DNA of 20,283 nucleotides from a virus. The position numbers were made by a program, and so were the translations under genes. Below the pieces are notes generated by a model. It was not told the origin of the DNA and made no database searches. It saw nothing but the letters and a program-made list of their open reading frames with translations. The stretch lies in the IMG/VR virus record IMGVR_UViG_3300044972_000305, positions 1-20,283 of that record, one strand, 5' to 3'. Position 1 is the first letter of the stretch; each line of letters opens with the position of its first letter. Below, piece after piece: positions 7,564 through 15,761 of the stretch.

Positions 7564-8711
7564 TGGGCTATACAGGTATCGACGCGCAGATTGGTTACGC
7601 GACTGAGGTCACCGTAGGTACACCGGCAACGGTTACCGCGTTTCTTCCTTTGGTTTCCGAAAGCCTTATGCAAGAGCGCGCGCGCTTAGAGTCGGCGGGC
7701 ATCATTGCCGGTCGTCGCGTGCTTGCTTCTCAGCAATGGAACGGCGGCGACATTACCGTTTCGGGTTCTGTTCAGCATGAGCTTTATAACCGTGGTCTAG
7801 GCAAACTGTTTACCGCTATGTTCGGCGATGTTGCTACTACTGGCGCGGGACCGTATACGCATACGTTCACACCGGGCGACCTTACCGGCGACGCGCTTAC
7901 TATTCAGGTTGGGCGACCCGCTACGAATGGCACTACTTACCCGTTTACTTATGCGGGTATGAAAGTTTCCTCGTGGGAAATCGCCTGCTCTGCCGGTGAA
8001 ATCGCTACCCTCGGGATGGATGTAGTCGGTACCCGTGAGATTGACTACCGCGTAGTTACCGACGGCGTTACTACTTCCGGGTCCGCTTCGATCACGTCGG
8101 CGAGCGCATCGTTTAACGCTTCCGATATCGGTAACCCTATTTCCGGTACCGGTATCCCGTCCGGGGCTACGATTCTTTCGGTTCAGTCGGCGACGGCCGC
8201 GACGCTTTCCGCGAACGCTTCCGCTTCCGGTACTAGCATTTCGTTCACTCTCGGAATCGCTTTAGCTGCCGCTTCGTACCCGTCCGGTATTAAGCCGCTT
8301 AAGTTTAACCATGCTGCCGTTTCTATCGGTGGTGCTTCGGTTAACGCTAAGAGCCTTACCATTTCCGGCAATAACGGACTAGACGACGCTCGCCGATTCC
8401 TCGGTAATCAGCGCATTTCGGAACCTCTCGAAGCTAACCTTCGGGAATACTCCGGCACGATCGAAGTAGAGTTTACCGACCTTACGCAGTACCGCCGTTT
8501 CGTTACAGGTTCGGAAGCTGCGCTAGTCGCTTCGTTCACTTCCGGTACGGACTCGGTAACCATTACTACGAATATTCGCGTAGACGGTTCTACTCCGCAG
8601 GTTGCCGGGCGCGAAATTCTTGTTCAGTCGCTACCGTTTAAGTGTGTCGCATCGTCTACCGATGCTTCCGCTATTACTGTCGCTCTCGTTAACAGCGACG
8701 CTACGCCGTAA
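7563..8711 (+). CDS. Major tail tube protein with an inserted beta domain
   Basis: This 382-residue protein should be the main tail tube subunit. The flanks match tube proteins: an N-terminal arm (MGYTGIDAQIGYATEVTVGT), the middle ASQQWNGGDITVSGSVQHEL, YTHTFTPGDL near 98-107, and YAGMKVSSWEIACSAGEIAT near 130-149. Residues about 165-231 look like an inserted domain rich in Ser, Ala and Gly (GNPISGTGIPSGATILSVQS within it), after which the tube fold resumes at PSGIKPLKFNHAAVSIGGAS. Such inserts usually project from the tube surface. The gene precedes the chaperone and tape measure genes as expected. The start overlaps the previous stop. Confidence 0.87.
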   Translation: MGYTGIDAQIGYATEVTVGTPATVTAFLPLVSESLMQERARLESAGIIAGRRVLASQQWNGGDITVSGSVQHELYNRGLGKLFTAMFGDVATTGAGPYTHTFTPGDLTGDALTIQVGRPATNGTTYPFTYAGMKVSSWEIACSAGEIATLGMDVVGTREIDYRVVTDGVTTSGSASITSASASFNASDIGNPISGTGIPSGATILSVQSATAATLSANASASGTSISFTLGIALAAASYPSGIKPLKFNHAAVSIGGASVNAKSLTISGNNGLDDARRFLGNQRISEPLEANLREYSGTIEVEFTDLTQYRRFVTGSEAALVASFTSGTDSVTITTNIRVDGSTPQVAGREILVQSLPFKCVASSTDASAITVALVNSDATP

Positions 8712-8714
8712 CCG

Positions 8715-9251
8715 ATGGCGTATAAGCCCGGCAAATCTTCCGGCGCGGCTATCGCGTCTGAGTTCGGCGGGCGTTACGCCGTTAACGTTATTGGTTTACG
8801 CGAGTTCCGTAAGGCGCTTAAAGCTGTCGGGCCGGAATGGCCGAAAGAGTTAAGCCGCGCAAATCGTGAGATAGCGAAGATAGGCGAACGCGTTAGCCAA
8901 ACCGAAGCCCGAGGTATGGGCGGTGTTCAGGCGAGAGCCGCGAACGCTATTAAAGGTTCGGCTAGCGCGCGAGAAGCTCGAATACAAATTAAACCGTCGT
9001 CGGGTAAACGAAACCCTACGGCTATGGCGAACACCGCGTTTTGGGGAGCTAAGAAACGTACCGGCTGGTATCGAACGAAACCGCCGGGTAAGCCTCAGCA
9101 CCCGGAATGGGTCGGTAACCGTTGGGAAGTAGCCGACCTAAATAGCGGACCGTATGCGATTAACGCTGCGCTTGCCCGTCACCTAGACGACATCGTAGCG
9201 GCGCATCGCGCAGCACTAGACAGGCTCGCCGCTAAAGCTTTTACCGACTAA
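8715..9251 (+). CDS. HK97 gp10-like neck/tail-component protein (putative)
   Basis: This 178-residue basic protein begins 3 bases after the tail tube stop. It contains VIGLREFRKALKAVGPEWPK (about 25-44), typical of the helix that opens gp10-like tail-component proteins, then a long helix, a basic middle (KPSSGKRNPTAM), a W/P-rich stretch (GWYRTKPPGKPQHPEWVG) and a C-terminal helix (RHLDDIVAAHRAALDRLAAK). In many siphoviruses such proteins sit before the tail tube gene; here it follows it. No obvious ribosome binding site precedes ATG, suggesting coupling to the tube gene. Function in neck or tail completion is inferred from similarity of pattern. Confidence 0.6.
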   Translation: MAYKPGKSSGAAIASEFGGRYAVNVIGLREFRKALKAVGPEWPKELSRANREIAKIGERVSQTEARGMGGVQARAANAIKGSASAREARIQIKPSSGKRNPTAMANTAFWGAKKRTGWYRTKPPGKPQHPEWVGNRWEVADLNSGPYAINAALARHLDDIVAAHRAALDRLAAKAFTD

Positions 9252-9285
9252 CCGAATATCCGAACTTTGCAGGAGAGTTCTAACT

Positions 9286-9648
9286 ATGGCAAACGCACCA
9301 CGACCCGGCAGCGGGCGACGCAAGCAAGCAACCGAACAAGCGCAGCGCGTTTTACGTATCACCGTCTCAGGCGAAACGTATACGTTTTGCCCCGATAATA
9401 TTCCGTTTAACGAACAAATCGCGGTACGTAAAGCGTGCGGCGGTTTACCGTTCTCGGCTTTTTGGGGCGGAGAAAATACGGTAGGCGTGGACTCGCTACA
9501 AATTATGTTCTGGTTGGCGCGTCGCGCGTCGGGTGAACCGAACCTTTCGCTAGGTGCGGTACTGGACGAATGGCCCGACGTACTCAACCCGGCCGATTTT
9601 GAAGTAGCTATAGAAGACCCTAACGAAACCGACGACACCCCGGAATAG
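9286..9648 (+). CDS. Tail assembly chaperone (G-like, unshifted product)
   Basis: This 120-residue protein fits the first tail assembly chaperone, which binds the tape measure and recruits tube subunits and is absent from the finished virion. After a basic N-terminus (RPGSGRRKQATEQAQRVLR) it has FCPDNIPFNEQIAVRKACGG and the acidic end EDPNETDDTPE. The location between tail tube and tape measure is diagnostic. A strong ribosome binding site (AGGAGAG) precedes ATG. The TAG stop at 9646-9648 is followed 2 bases later by a stable hairpin, and an extension in the -1 frame runs to 9797, the classical arrangement for a frameshifted GT product. Confidence 0.82.
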   Translation: MANAPRPGSGRRKQATEQAQRVLRITVSGETYTFCPDNIPFNEQIAVRKACGGLPFSAFWGGENTVGVDSLQIMFWLARRASGEPNLSLGAVLDEWPDVLNPADFEVAIEDPNETDDTPE

Positions 9649-9678
9649 TACGGGCAAGGCTATTAAAAGTCTTGCCCG
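9637..9678 (+). promoter_or_regulatory. Probable -1 ribosomal frameshift signal
   Basis: The zero-frame codons ACC CCG GAA TAG (9637-9648) are followed by an inverted repeat: CGGGCAAG (9651-9658) and CTTGCCCG (9671-9678), extended inward by G-U, C-G and U-A to 11 pairs around a 6-base loop (ATTAAA). From CCCCGGAA the spacer to the stem is 5 bases, in the usual 5-9 range. The tRNA-Pro could slip from CCG to CCC, but the next codon pairs poorly after slipping (GAA to GGA), so no standard X XXY YYZ heptamer is present. The evidence is structural and positional; slippage itself is inferred. Confidence 0.65.
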
Positions 9679-9797
9679 CTTTGTCGTATCTATACGGAAT
9701 TAAACCGTGGGATATTGGGCGACTGTCGCCCGCTGAACTAATCGTTTACCTAGACGATCTCGAAGAAACAAACCGCGCACGTATGAAAGGACGGTAA
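9642..9797 (+). CDS. T extension of the tail assembly chaperone, reached by -1 frameshift
   Basis: This frame has no ATG near its beginning (only a Met four codons before the stop), yet it codes a phage-like segment: RARLLKVLPALSYLYGIKPW, then DIGRLSPAELIVYLDDLEET. The upstream chaperone frame is one base ahead, so a -1 shift near 9637-9645 would make a fusion of about 170 residues. In this frame an in-frame TAA at 9621-9623 forces the shift to occur between 9624 and 9648. Many siphoviruses make a tail chaperone G and a fused GT at a fixed ratio from this site. The stop lies 3 bases before the tape measure ATG, and its end supplies that gene's ribosome binding site (AAAGGACGG). Confidence 0.72.
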   Translation, partial: GIVRARLLKVLPALSYLYGIKPWDIGRLSPAELIVYLDDLEETNRARMKGR

Positions 9798-9800
9798 GCG

Positions 9801-12107
9801 ATGGCATCTACTAAATATCTCTCTATCGTTTTTACCGGTGAGGATAAGAGCGCGACTAAAGCGTTTCGTTCCGTGGACGATGCCGCAGCTACTACCGGGT
9901 CTAAACTTTCGCAGCTCGGTTCTAAAATCTCTCCGGCGGTCGCGGCCGCTTCCGCTGCGGTAGTTGCTGGCGTCGGGTTCGCTATGAAATCGGCGTTCGA
10001 CGCGGCTACCGAATCGGCTCTAGTTGCTCGCGAAACTGAACGCGTTATCCAAACTACCGGCGCTTCGGCGTGGACGACTGCCGACCAGATCGGCGACCTA
10101 GCTACGTCGGTTTCTAACCTGACCGGCAAGGACGACGAACTAGTGCAATCGTCTGCGAATCTGTTACTTACGTTCGCGAAGGTTCGTAACGAAATCGGAG
10201 AAGGTAACGATATCTTCGATCAGGCCGTAGGGCTTTCGTTAGACCTTTCCGTAGCGTTAGGTACTGACGCGTCTAGCGCGTCTATTCAATTAGGCAAGGC
10301 GCTTAACGATCCCGTTAAGGGTATTACGGCTTTGTCTCGCGCTGGCGTTTCGTTTACTGCCGATCAAAAGGAACAGATTAAAACGCTGGTCGCTACCGGC
10401 GATGTTCTCGGCGCGCAGAAAGTTATCCTTGGCGAACTTAAGAACCAGTTCGGCGGAGCTGCCGAAGCCGCTAAGACACCTATTGAGGCTTTACAAACGA
10501 AGCTCGGCAATTTACAAGAGAGTATCGGTACGGCGCTTATGCCGACTATCGGCGCTATTGCTGATGCGGTGGGCGTTGCGGTGGATGCGTTTAGCGCGTT
10601 ACCCGATCCCGTTAAGAACGCGGTCGTTATTGTCGGCGGTGTCGGTACTGCTGCGCTCGGCGCTATCCCGCTAGTTACTAAAATCGCGGACACGTTCGGC
10701 GATGTAGTTGGCCCGGCTATGAAAATATTCCGTGGCGTTGTCGATAACGTCGCTATCGGTATTGGTCAGATGGCTACGAAGTTTGGTGCGTCTCAGGATA
10801 TGGGCGCGAAACTTGCTAGCGGTTTAGCGGGTGCGGTTACTCCCGCGCTTCTCGGCGTGACCGCTGCCGCAACTATTGGTTTTGCTATTTGGACGATGTA
10901 CCAAAACGCGCAAGCCGAAAACGAGCAGCGTTCTAAAGATTTTACCGAAGCTCTCAATAGCGAAACGTCTGCGATTCAAGGAAACGTAGCCGCGGTAATT
11001 ACGAAGCAACTAGCCGACAGCGGCGCGGCCGAAGTTTTGAACGGCACTACCGCGAAGGTTGATTTATTCACGAACGCTATTACTAAAAATGGCGACGAAT
11101 TGGAAGCGATTAGGTTTAACGCGGATCAGTTAGGCGGGCAACAGTTAATTGAACGTCTACGCGGTCTAGCGGAAGGCGGCAACGCCGTAGCCGCTGAAAT
11201 GGTTCGCCTAGCCGACGCCGGAGAATTGACTAGCGGACAAATCGAGACGCTCGCGCGCGGTTTAGATGACACTTCCGACGCGTACGACAAGGGCGCTACG
11301 CAAGCCGAAATATATAAAACGGTCCAAGACGGCGTAGCTATCGCAGCGGGTAAAGCGACTAATAGCACGCTTGCGCAAATCGAGTCGCTTAAAACGCTGG
11401 CAGACGAATTACGCGCGCAAACGGACCCGTGGTTTGCGGCGTATAAATCGCAGCAAGCGGTAACGGACGCGCAAACGAAACTTAACGAAGCTACTCGTAA
11501 GTACGGGCCGGACTCGAAAGAGGCTAAAGACGCTGCGCTAGCAAACGCGGAAGCGGCTATCGGGTTAAAGGGCGACCTAATCGAACTAAAGCAAGCGAAC
11601 CTAGACGGCGCAGGCGCACCCGAACTAGCCGCGCAGCTTAACGATTTAACGCGTTTCGGTTTCGATCCCACTAGCGAAGCGGCGCGCGGTGTCGGTTACG
11701 ACATTCTCACCGTGGGCGCAGCGGCCGACTCCGTAGACGGCAAGACCGTAAACGTCGCCGTAAATTTGGATATGGCGCAAGCGAAAGCGCGCCTAGCTTA
11801 TCTCGATAGCGTTAAAGACCCGGTTACCGGTTACGTTTCGCTAGGCGATATCTACGCGGCTTCGAATATGTATGCGAAAGGCGGCATGGTTGCAGACGGT
11901 CCGTTTATCGTCGGCGAACAAGGCCCGGAGCTTGGCTATAAAATCGGGTCTAGCGTACGCATCTTCTCAAACCCGGACACTAAGCAAATGCTTTCGTCGG
12001 GCGGTTCTATGTCAGGCGGTCCCGTAAACGTGTACGTAACTAACGCGCAAGCATCACCGTACGAAATCGGTAAAGAGGTCCTATGGGCCACGAAGGTGGC
12101 GGGCTAA
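9801..12107 (+). CDS. Tape measure protein
   Basis: At 768 residues this is the longest product here; it runs along the tail lumen, fixes tail length and is usually ejected with the DNA. The N-terminal part (about 45-260) is an Ala/Ser-rich helical tape with the conserved pattern SVSNLTGKDDELVQSSANLL and ALNDPVKGITALSRAGVSF. There are hydrophobic segments near 44-62, 272-295 and 345-365 that could insert into the membrane. The C-terminus has a common tape measure ending (YAKGGMVADGPFIVGEQGPE). At about 1.5 angstrom per residue, a tail near 115 nm is expected. The product starts 3 bases after the T-frame stop. No lysozyme or peptidase motif is visible. Confidence 0.93.
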   Translation: MASTKYLSIVFTGEDKSATKAFRSVDDAAATTGSKLSQLGSKISPAVAAASAAVVAGVGFAMKSAFDAATESALVARETERVIQTTGASAWTTADQIGDLATSVSNLTGKDDELVQSSANLLLTFAKVRNEIGEGNDIFDQAVGLSLDLSVALGTDASSASIQLGKALNDPVKGITALSRAGVSFTADQKEQIKTLVATGDVLGAQKVILGELKNQFGGAAEAAKTPIEALQTKLGNLQESIGTALMPTIGAIADAVGVAVDAFSALPDPVKNAVVIVGGVGTAALGAIPLVTKIADTFGDVVGPAMKIFRGVVDNVAIGIGQMATKFGASQDMGAKLASGLAGAVTPALLGVTAAATIGFAIWTMYQNAQAENEQRSKDFTEALNSETSAIQGNVAAVITKQLADSGAAEVLNGTTAKVDLFTNAITKNGDELEAIRFNADQLGGQQLIERLRGLAEGGNAVAAEMVRLADAGELTSGQIETLARGLDDTSDAYDKGATQAEIYKTVQDGVAIAAGKATNSTLAQIESLKTLADELRAQTDPWFAAYKSQQAVTDAQTKLNEATRKYGPDSKEAKDAALANAEAAIGLKGDLIELKQANLDGAGAPELAAQLNDLTRFGFDPTSEAARGVGYDILTVGAAADSVDGKTVNVAVNLDMAQAKARLAYLDSVKDPVTGYVSLGDIYAASNMYAKGGMVADGPFIVGEQGPELGYKIGSSVRIFSNPDTKQMLSSGGSMSGGPVNVYVTNAQASPYEIGKEVLWATKVAG

Positions 12108-12958
12108 TGCCTAGCGACTGGACGTTTACGTATAACGGTTTAACGATCGGCGGCGACGGTTCGCCGTATCAGATTACGCAGCTAACCGGGTTGCATGACT
12201 CGCCCGAAATTCGGACTAGTGACCAAATCCGCGCACGCGCTCACGGGCTATTTGCCGGTAGTGATCTTCTCGGCGGGCGTTCACTTATGGCGCAGGTCGA
12301 GGTAGTCGCAGCGCACCCGGACGAAACGGTATGGTCTGATTTTTCGCGTGCGCTCGTTCCCGGTCAGGGCGACGAACTGCCGTTAGTGTTCCAAATTCCC
12401 GGCGTAGCTGGCGGTATCTCTATCGAGGTTGGGGCGCGGGTTCGGCGTTTATCGTTGCCGGTGGACCGTTCGTATTTCTTCGGGCATGGTTCCGCGGCGG
12501 TTGAGTTTTGGGCGACTGACCCGCGTATTTATTCGCAGGCGGCTACTACGCAATCCGTTTCGCAGGCTTCGGTTTCCGGTACCGGTTTAGTGTTTCCTAT
12601 TACGTTTCCGCTTTCTTTTGGCGGTGCGGTTACTGGCGGGCAGTTTGTCGCCACTAACGCCGGAGAGTTTGCCGCGCCGTGGGTCGCGACTATTGCCGGT
12701 CCGATCGTTAACCCGGTCCTAGAGAACGTCACTACCGGGCAGGCGATAGCGTTTACTATTTCACTAGCCGCAGGGGAAACGCTGGTCGTTTCGTCTTTAG
12801 ATCGTTCCGTATTGCTTAACGGTACGGCTTCGCGTTATTCGTCGCTTGTCGTCGGTTCCTCATGGTGGGAGCTTGCACCGGGTGACAATACGGTACGGCT
12901 GGCAGGTACTTCCGGTTCCGGTTCTGTTTCGTTTACCTTCCGCTCAGCGTGGGTATAG
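12107..12958 (+). CDS. Distal tail protein (Dit-like)
   Basis: This 283-residue protein probably forms the ring at the tail tip where the fibre and hub proteins attach. The first 130 residues match a Dit-like N-terminal domain: TFTYNGLTIGGDGSPYQITQ, RTSDQIRARAHGLFAGSD with LLGGRSLMAQVEVVA. After a linker with AVEFWATDPRIYS, the C-terminal half is a beta-rich domain (APWVATIAGPIVNPVLENVT, ending FTFRSAWV). I chose ATG 12107, sharing one base with the tape measure stop, with AGGTGG upstream. An in-frame ATG at 12083, preceded by AAAGAGG, would add eight residues (MGHEGGGL) and cannot be excluded. Confidence 0.78.
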   Translation: MPSDWTFTYNGLTIGGDGSPYQITQLTGLHDSPEIRTSDQIRARAHGLFAGSDLLGGRSLMAQVEVVAAHPDETVWSDFSRALVPGQGDELPLVFQIPGVAGGISIEVGARVRRLSLPVDRSYFFGHGSAAVEFWATDPRIYSQAATTQSVSQASVSGTGLVFPITFPLSFGGAVTGGQFVATNAGEFAAPWVATIAGPIVNPVLENVTTGQAIAFTISLAAGETLVVSSLDRSVLLNGTASRYSSLVVGSSWWELAPGDNTVRLAGTSGSGSVSFTFRSAWV

Positions 12959-12970
12959 AAAGGTTTAGTT

Positions 12971-14113
12971 ATGACTGTTCGTAGTGTCCCTATCTTTTTG
13001 CAGGCGGGTTCGCATCCGGCCGAAGAAACCCGGTTAATGCTCGGCGGTATGTTGGGTACGGTTACCGGTTCGTTTGCGGGTGGTGTCGCGTCGAGTGACC
13101 CGGCGCATGGCATTGTTCGTGCTACAGATTTTGAGGTTACGCAAAACGGTACCCCGAATATGTCGGTAAACGTTGCGGCGGGTGGCGCGTTTATTCGTGG
13201 AACGCAGAACGCTAATCAGGGCGCGTACCATGTATGGAACGACGGCACCGTTAACCTTTCGATCTCGGCAGCTGACGCTACGAACGGTCGTAGGGATTTA
13301 GTTATTGCTCAGGTTCGCGACTCGTATTATTCGGGTGCTACAGACGATGCACGTATTACCGTTGTTACTGGTACACCGGCAGCGTCTCCCGCGGACCCTT
13401 CGCTAGCTTCGTTTCCTAACGCGCTAGTTCTTGCGCGTATCACGGTCGCCGCTGGCGACACCGCTATAAATACGGCGGATATTACGGACCTTCGAACAAT
13501 CGCGAATCAGAGCGGCAAAATTCCTACGTTCTCTACGACAACGGCTCGCGATATTGCTATTCCTGTACCGGTTGAAGGTCAGGTTTACTATTTGAATTCC
13601 GGCACAAGAACCGAGGGCGTCTATACCTACACCGATGGGGCGTGGCGTGAAGCGCGTATTCCTGTCCCCGGTTTCTCTGTAACGAAAACAAGCGCGCAGA
13701 CCATCACGGCTAACACCTTTACCGTCGTTTCATTGGCTAGCGAAACCTACGATCACGGCAACCTTTATGCCTCGAACACCTTTACGGTTCCTACTGGCTA
13801 TGCGGGCAAATGGCTTCTTATCGCAAACATCGCTTGGACGACCATTGCTAGTGGTGAAAATAAAACTGCTTTCATTACCCGCCAAGCCACAGGTGGCGGC
13901 GCACCAACATCGGCCGACGCCATCGCCGCTCAGGGCGCGTTGAACTCTGGCTCATTCCTTGCGCCACGCGTCAATCTTTCAGTGATCTATAACGCGTCTG
14001 TCGGCGATCTGTTCAAACTTTGTGTCCAACATGACGGCACCGGCACCATTCAAGTCCTCGCGAACGCTTCCGGCTTGCCAACTTTCTTTCAGGCGACTTG
14101 GTTAGGCACATGA
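12971..14113 (+). CDS. Minor tail / receptor-binding protein with a C-terminal jelly-roll domain (putative)
   Basis: This 380-residue protein has a tail-attachment region (about 35-185) containing HGIVRATDFEVTQNGTPNMS and VNVAAGGAFIRGTQ, a pattern common in phage baseplate and fibre proteins. A linker (GQVYYLNSGTRTEGVYTYTD, then GAWREARIP) follows, and the C-terminal 145 residues look like a C1q/TNF-type jelly roll (QTITANTFTVVSLASETYDH, then GNLYASNTFTVPTGYAGKW). Such domains often bind host surface sugars or proteins. Codon use in this last third is unlike its neighbours (more CCA, TCA and GCC; no CTAG), suggesting domain exchange. It lies between Dit and the hub gene; RBS AAAGG. Confidence 0.72.
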   Translation: MTVRSVPIFLQAGSHPAEETRLMLGGMLGTVTGSFAGGVASSDPAHGIVRATDFEVTQNGTPNMSVNVAAGGAFIRGTQNANQGAYHVWNDGTVNLSISAADATNGRRDLVIAQVRDSYYSGATDDARITVVTGTPAASPADPSLASFPNALVLARITVAAGDTAINTADITDLRTIANQSGKIPTFSTTTARDIAIPVPVEGQVYYLNSGTRTEGVYTYTDGAWREARIPVPGFSVTKTSAQTITANTFTVVSLASETYDHGNLYASNTFTVPTGYAGKWLLIANIAWTTIASGENKTAFITRQATGGGAPTSADAIAAQGALNSGSFLAPRVNLSVIYNASVGDLFKLCVQHDGTGTIQVLANASGLPTFFQATWLGT

Positions 14114-14139
14114 TCTACACAAGCGGGAGCGTTTGAATC

Positions 14140-15282
14140 GTGGCCGTTTATCGTTGTATAGCTGCGGACCTTCGAACCGGTACGCGCATAACCGAGCTAC
14201 CGCTAGCCGGTCTCAGTTTTGGCGCACGCCTAAACGACGTAGGCCAAGCATCCGGGAAGCTCGCACTTCCGGCACCTAACAGCGAAACAAACCGCGCACT
14301 AGCGACACTCCTAAACGATGCGGTAGACGAAGCCCGCCGTATGCTCATTATCGAGCGCGACGGCGTTATCGTATGGTGCGGAATTATTTGGGTAGCGGCC
14401 TACAACGATAGCGACCAGTCCCGCGACGTACGCGCATCCGACGATAGTTCGTACTGGCGGAAACGGATCGTAAACTATAACCAAACGTTCACCGCATCCA
14501 CGGCAACTACGATCGCGCAAACCGTCATAACGACAGCGCAAGACGCGCAAGGCGGAAACGTAAACGTAACGGTAGTACGCGAAATAGCTCCGACGTTTAC
14601 AGAGCCGCCGGTAACGTTAACGCTAGACCGCTACGAACTACAGACCGTTGGCGACGTAATCGAGGAACTAGCGAAAGCCGACGCCGGTTTTGAGTATGAC
14701 TATTCGTACGCGTGGAATAGCGGCGGCACCGTAGACAAAACGTTAACCCTTTCCTATCCGCGTCGCGGCCGTAACTTCTCCCGATCCGGTCACGTATTCG
14801 AAGTAGGCCGCAACGTAACCGAATTTACGTGGCCGTCTGATGGCACGCGCGTAGCAAATAAAGTATGGGCAACCGGCAACGGCGAAGGCGACGCGATGCT
14901 CATCAGCTCCGCAGCGGATACGTTCCAAATTCTGCCCGGCACGTCAGGCGGTCCCGGCTATCCGCTACTAGAGGAAGTGACCGCTTCTAAACGTACACGC
15001 GGTACCGACGGGCAAACGCAACTAGACGCGCTCACCGCCGGACGTATCACGGCAGTAGCTACGCCGGTCGTGCTACCGGAAATCACGGTACGCGCAGACC
15101 TAGACCCGGTATTCGGTTCGTACATTACGGGCGACGCGTGCCGTCTCATTATCCCGCCGAACCTTTCGCCACGTTTCCCGGACGGTCTCGACCAGTACCG
15201 TAGAATAGTCGGATGGAACGTTAGCGTAAACGACGAAGGAACCGAAGCGGTCTCGTTAATCTTGGGAGAGGAACCTAACTAA
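14140..15282 (+). CDS. Minor tail / baseplate hub protein, ReqiPepy6 gp37-like
   Basis: This 380-residue protein is probably the hub at the tail tip, analogous to gp27/Tal-like proteins. It starts with MAVYRCIAADLRTGTRITEL, contains a W-rich stretch (RRMLIIERDGVIVWCGIIWV, about 66-85), and later VRASDDSSYWRKR, the central FTWPSDGTRVANKVWATGNG and the C-terminal FPDGLDQYRRIVGWNVSVND. This pattern fits the siphovirus ReqiPepy6 Gp37-like family, common in actinobacteriophages. The start is GTG after a 26-base gap with a weak GGGAG site. No catalytic cell-wall domain is seen. The stop shares a base with the next ATG (TAATG). Confidence 0.75.
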   Translation: MAVYRCIAADLRTGTRITELPLAGLSFGARLNDVGQASGKLALPAPNSETNRALATLLNDAVDEARRMLIIERDGVIVWCGIIWVAAYNDSDQSRDVRASDDSSYWRKRIVNYNQTFTASTATTIAQTVITTAQDAQGGNVNVTVVREIAPTFTEPPVTLTLDRYELQTVGDVIEELAKADAGFEYDYSYAWNSGGTVDKTLTLSYPRRGRNFSRSGHVFEVGRNVTEFTWPSDGTRVANKVWATGNGEGDAMLISSAADTFQILPGTSGGPGYPLLEEVTASKRTRGTDGQTQLDALTAGRITAVATPVVLPEITVRADLDPVFGSYITGDACRLIIPPNLSPRFPDGLDQYRRIVGWNVSVNDEGTEAVSLILGEEPN

Positions 15283-15755
15283 TGCCGGATATCCCGCTAC
15301 CCGAAGACCTCTCTACTTATATTCGTAGTATGGAATCGCGTATACGTGCGCTCGAAACCGCACCGCGCGCGCAAGACACTACGCAACCGTGGCAGTTTGC
15401 AGAAATTAACGCGACGTTTACTACGTCTTCTACCGTGGACGTTGATTCTTCACCGGCGGGGCCGACTGTCACGATTGACGTTACGCAGACGGGGCGGGTT
15501 TTGGTTTCCGCTGGCGCGTATATCGGGTTAGACGCAACCGGACAAACGGCGACTATTAGTTTATATATCGACGGTATTTTATCTTCGTCTATTGCCGGGC
15601 TTTCTAATCAGTCTTCGCAAATTGCCGGAAACGTTTTTAGCTCGCGCGTCGTTACCGGTTTAACCGCGGGTTCGCATACGTTTATTCTTAAGTATCGCTC
15701 GACCGGCGGTAACGTAAACTTTTCGAGCCGCTCCCTAATCGTTCAAACGTTCTAG
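15282..15755 (+). CDS. Short tail fibre/tip protein: helical stalk plus beta domain
   Basis: This 157-residue protein has a short helical stalk, likely a trimeric coiled coil (LPEDLSTYIRSMESRIRALE, residues 6-25), then a linker and about 110 residues of beta-rich sequence (VTIDVTQTGRVLVSAGAYIG, then GSHTFILKYRSTGGNVNFSS) resembling a C1q/TNF-like jelly roll. The PEDLSTYIRSMESRI start recurs in small phage tail genes that follow the hub. Attachment to the hub and a role in host contact are inferred from position and from the two-part architecture. It starts at the hub stop (TAATG). Confidence 0.68.
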   Translation: MPDIPLPEDLSTYIRSMESRIRALETAPRAQDTTQPWQFAEINATFTTSSTVDVDSSPAGPTVTIDVTQTGRVLVSAGAYIGLDATGQTATISLYIDGILSSSIAGLSNQSSQIAGNVFSSRVVTGLTAGSHTFILKYRSTGGNVNFSSRSLIVQTF

Positions 15756-15761
15756 GAACCT

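Noticed and set aside
9646-9666. Stop-codon readthrough of the chaperone TAG
   Set aside because: Reading on in the same frame adds only five residues (YGQGY) before TAA, whereas the -1 frame gives a phage-like T domain.
11126-11671. Open frame of 181 codons on the - strand within the tape measure gene
   Set aside because: Ser/Ala-rich shadow of a well-supported gene, with no ribosome binding site or recognisable motif.
12083-12106. Earlier ATG for the distal tail protein
   Set aside because: It adds MGHEGGGL, which has no family resemblance; ATG 12107 uses the common TAATG junction. It is kept as a possible alternative only.
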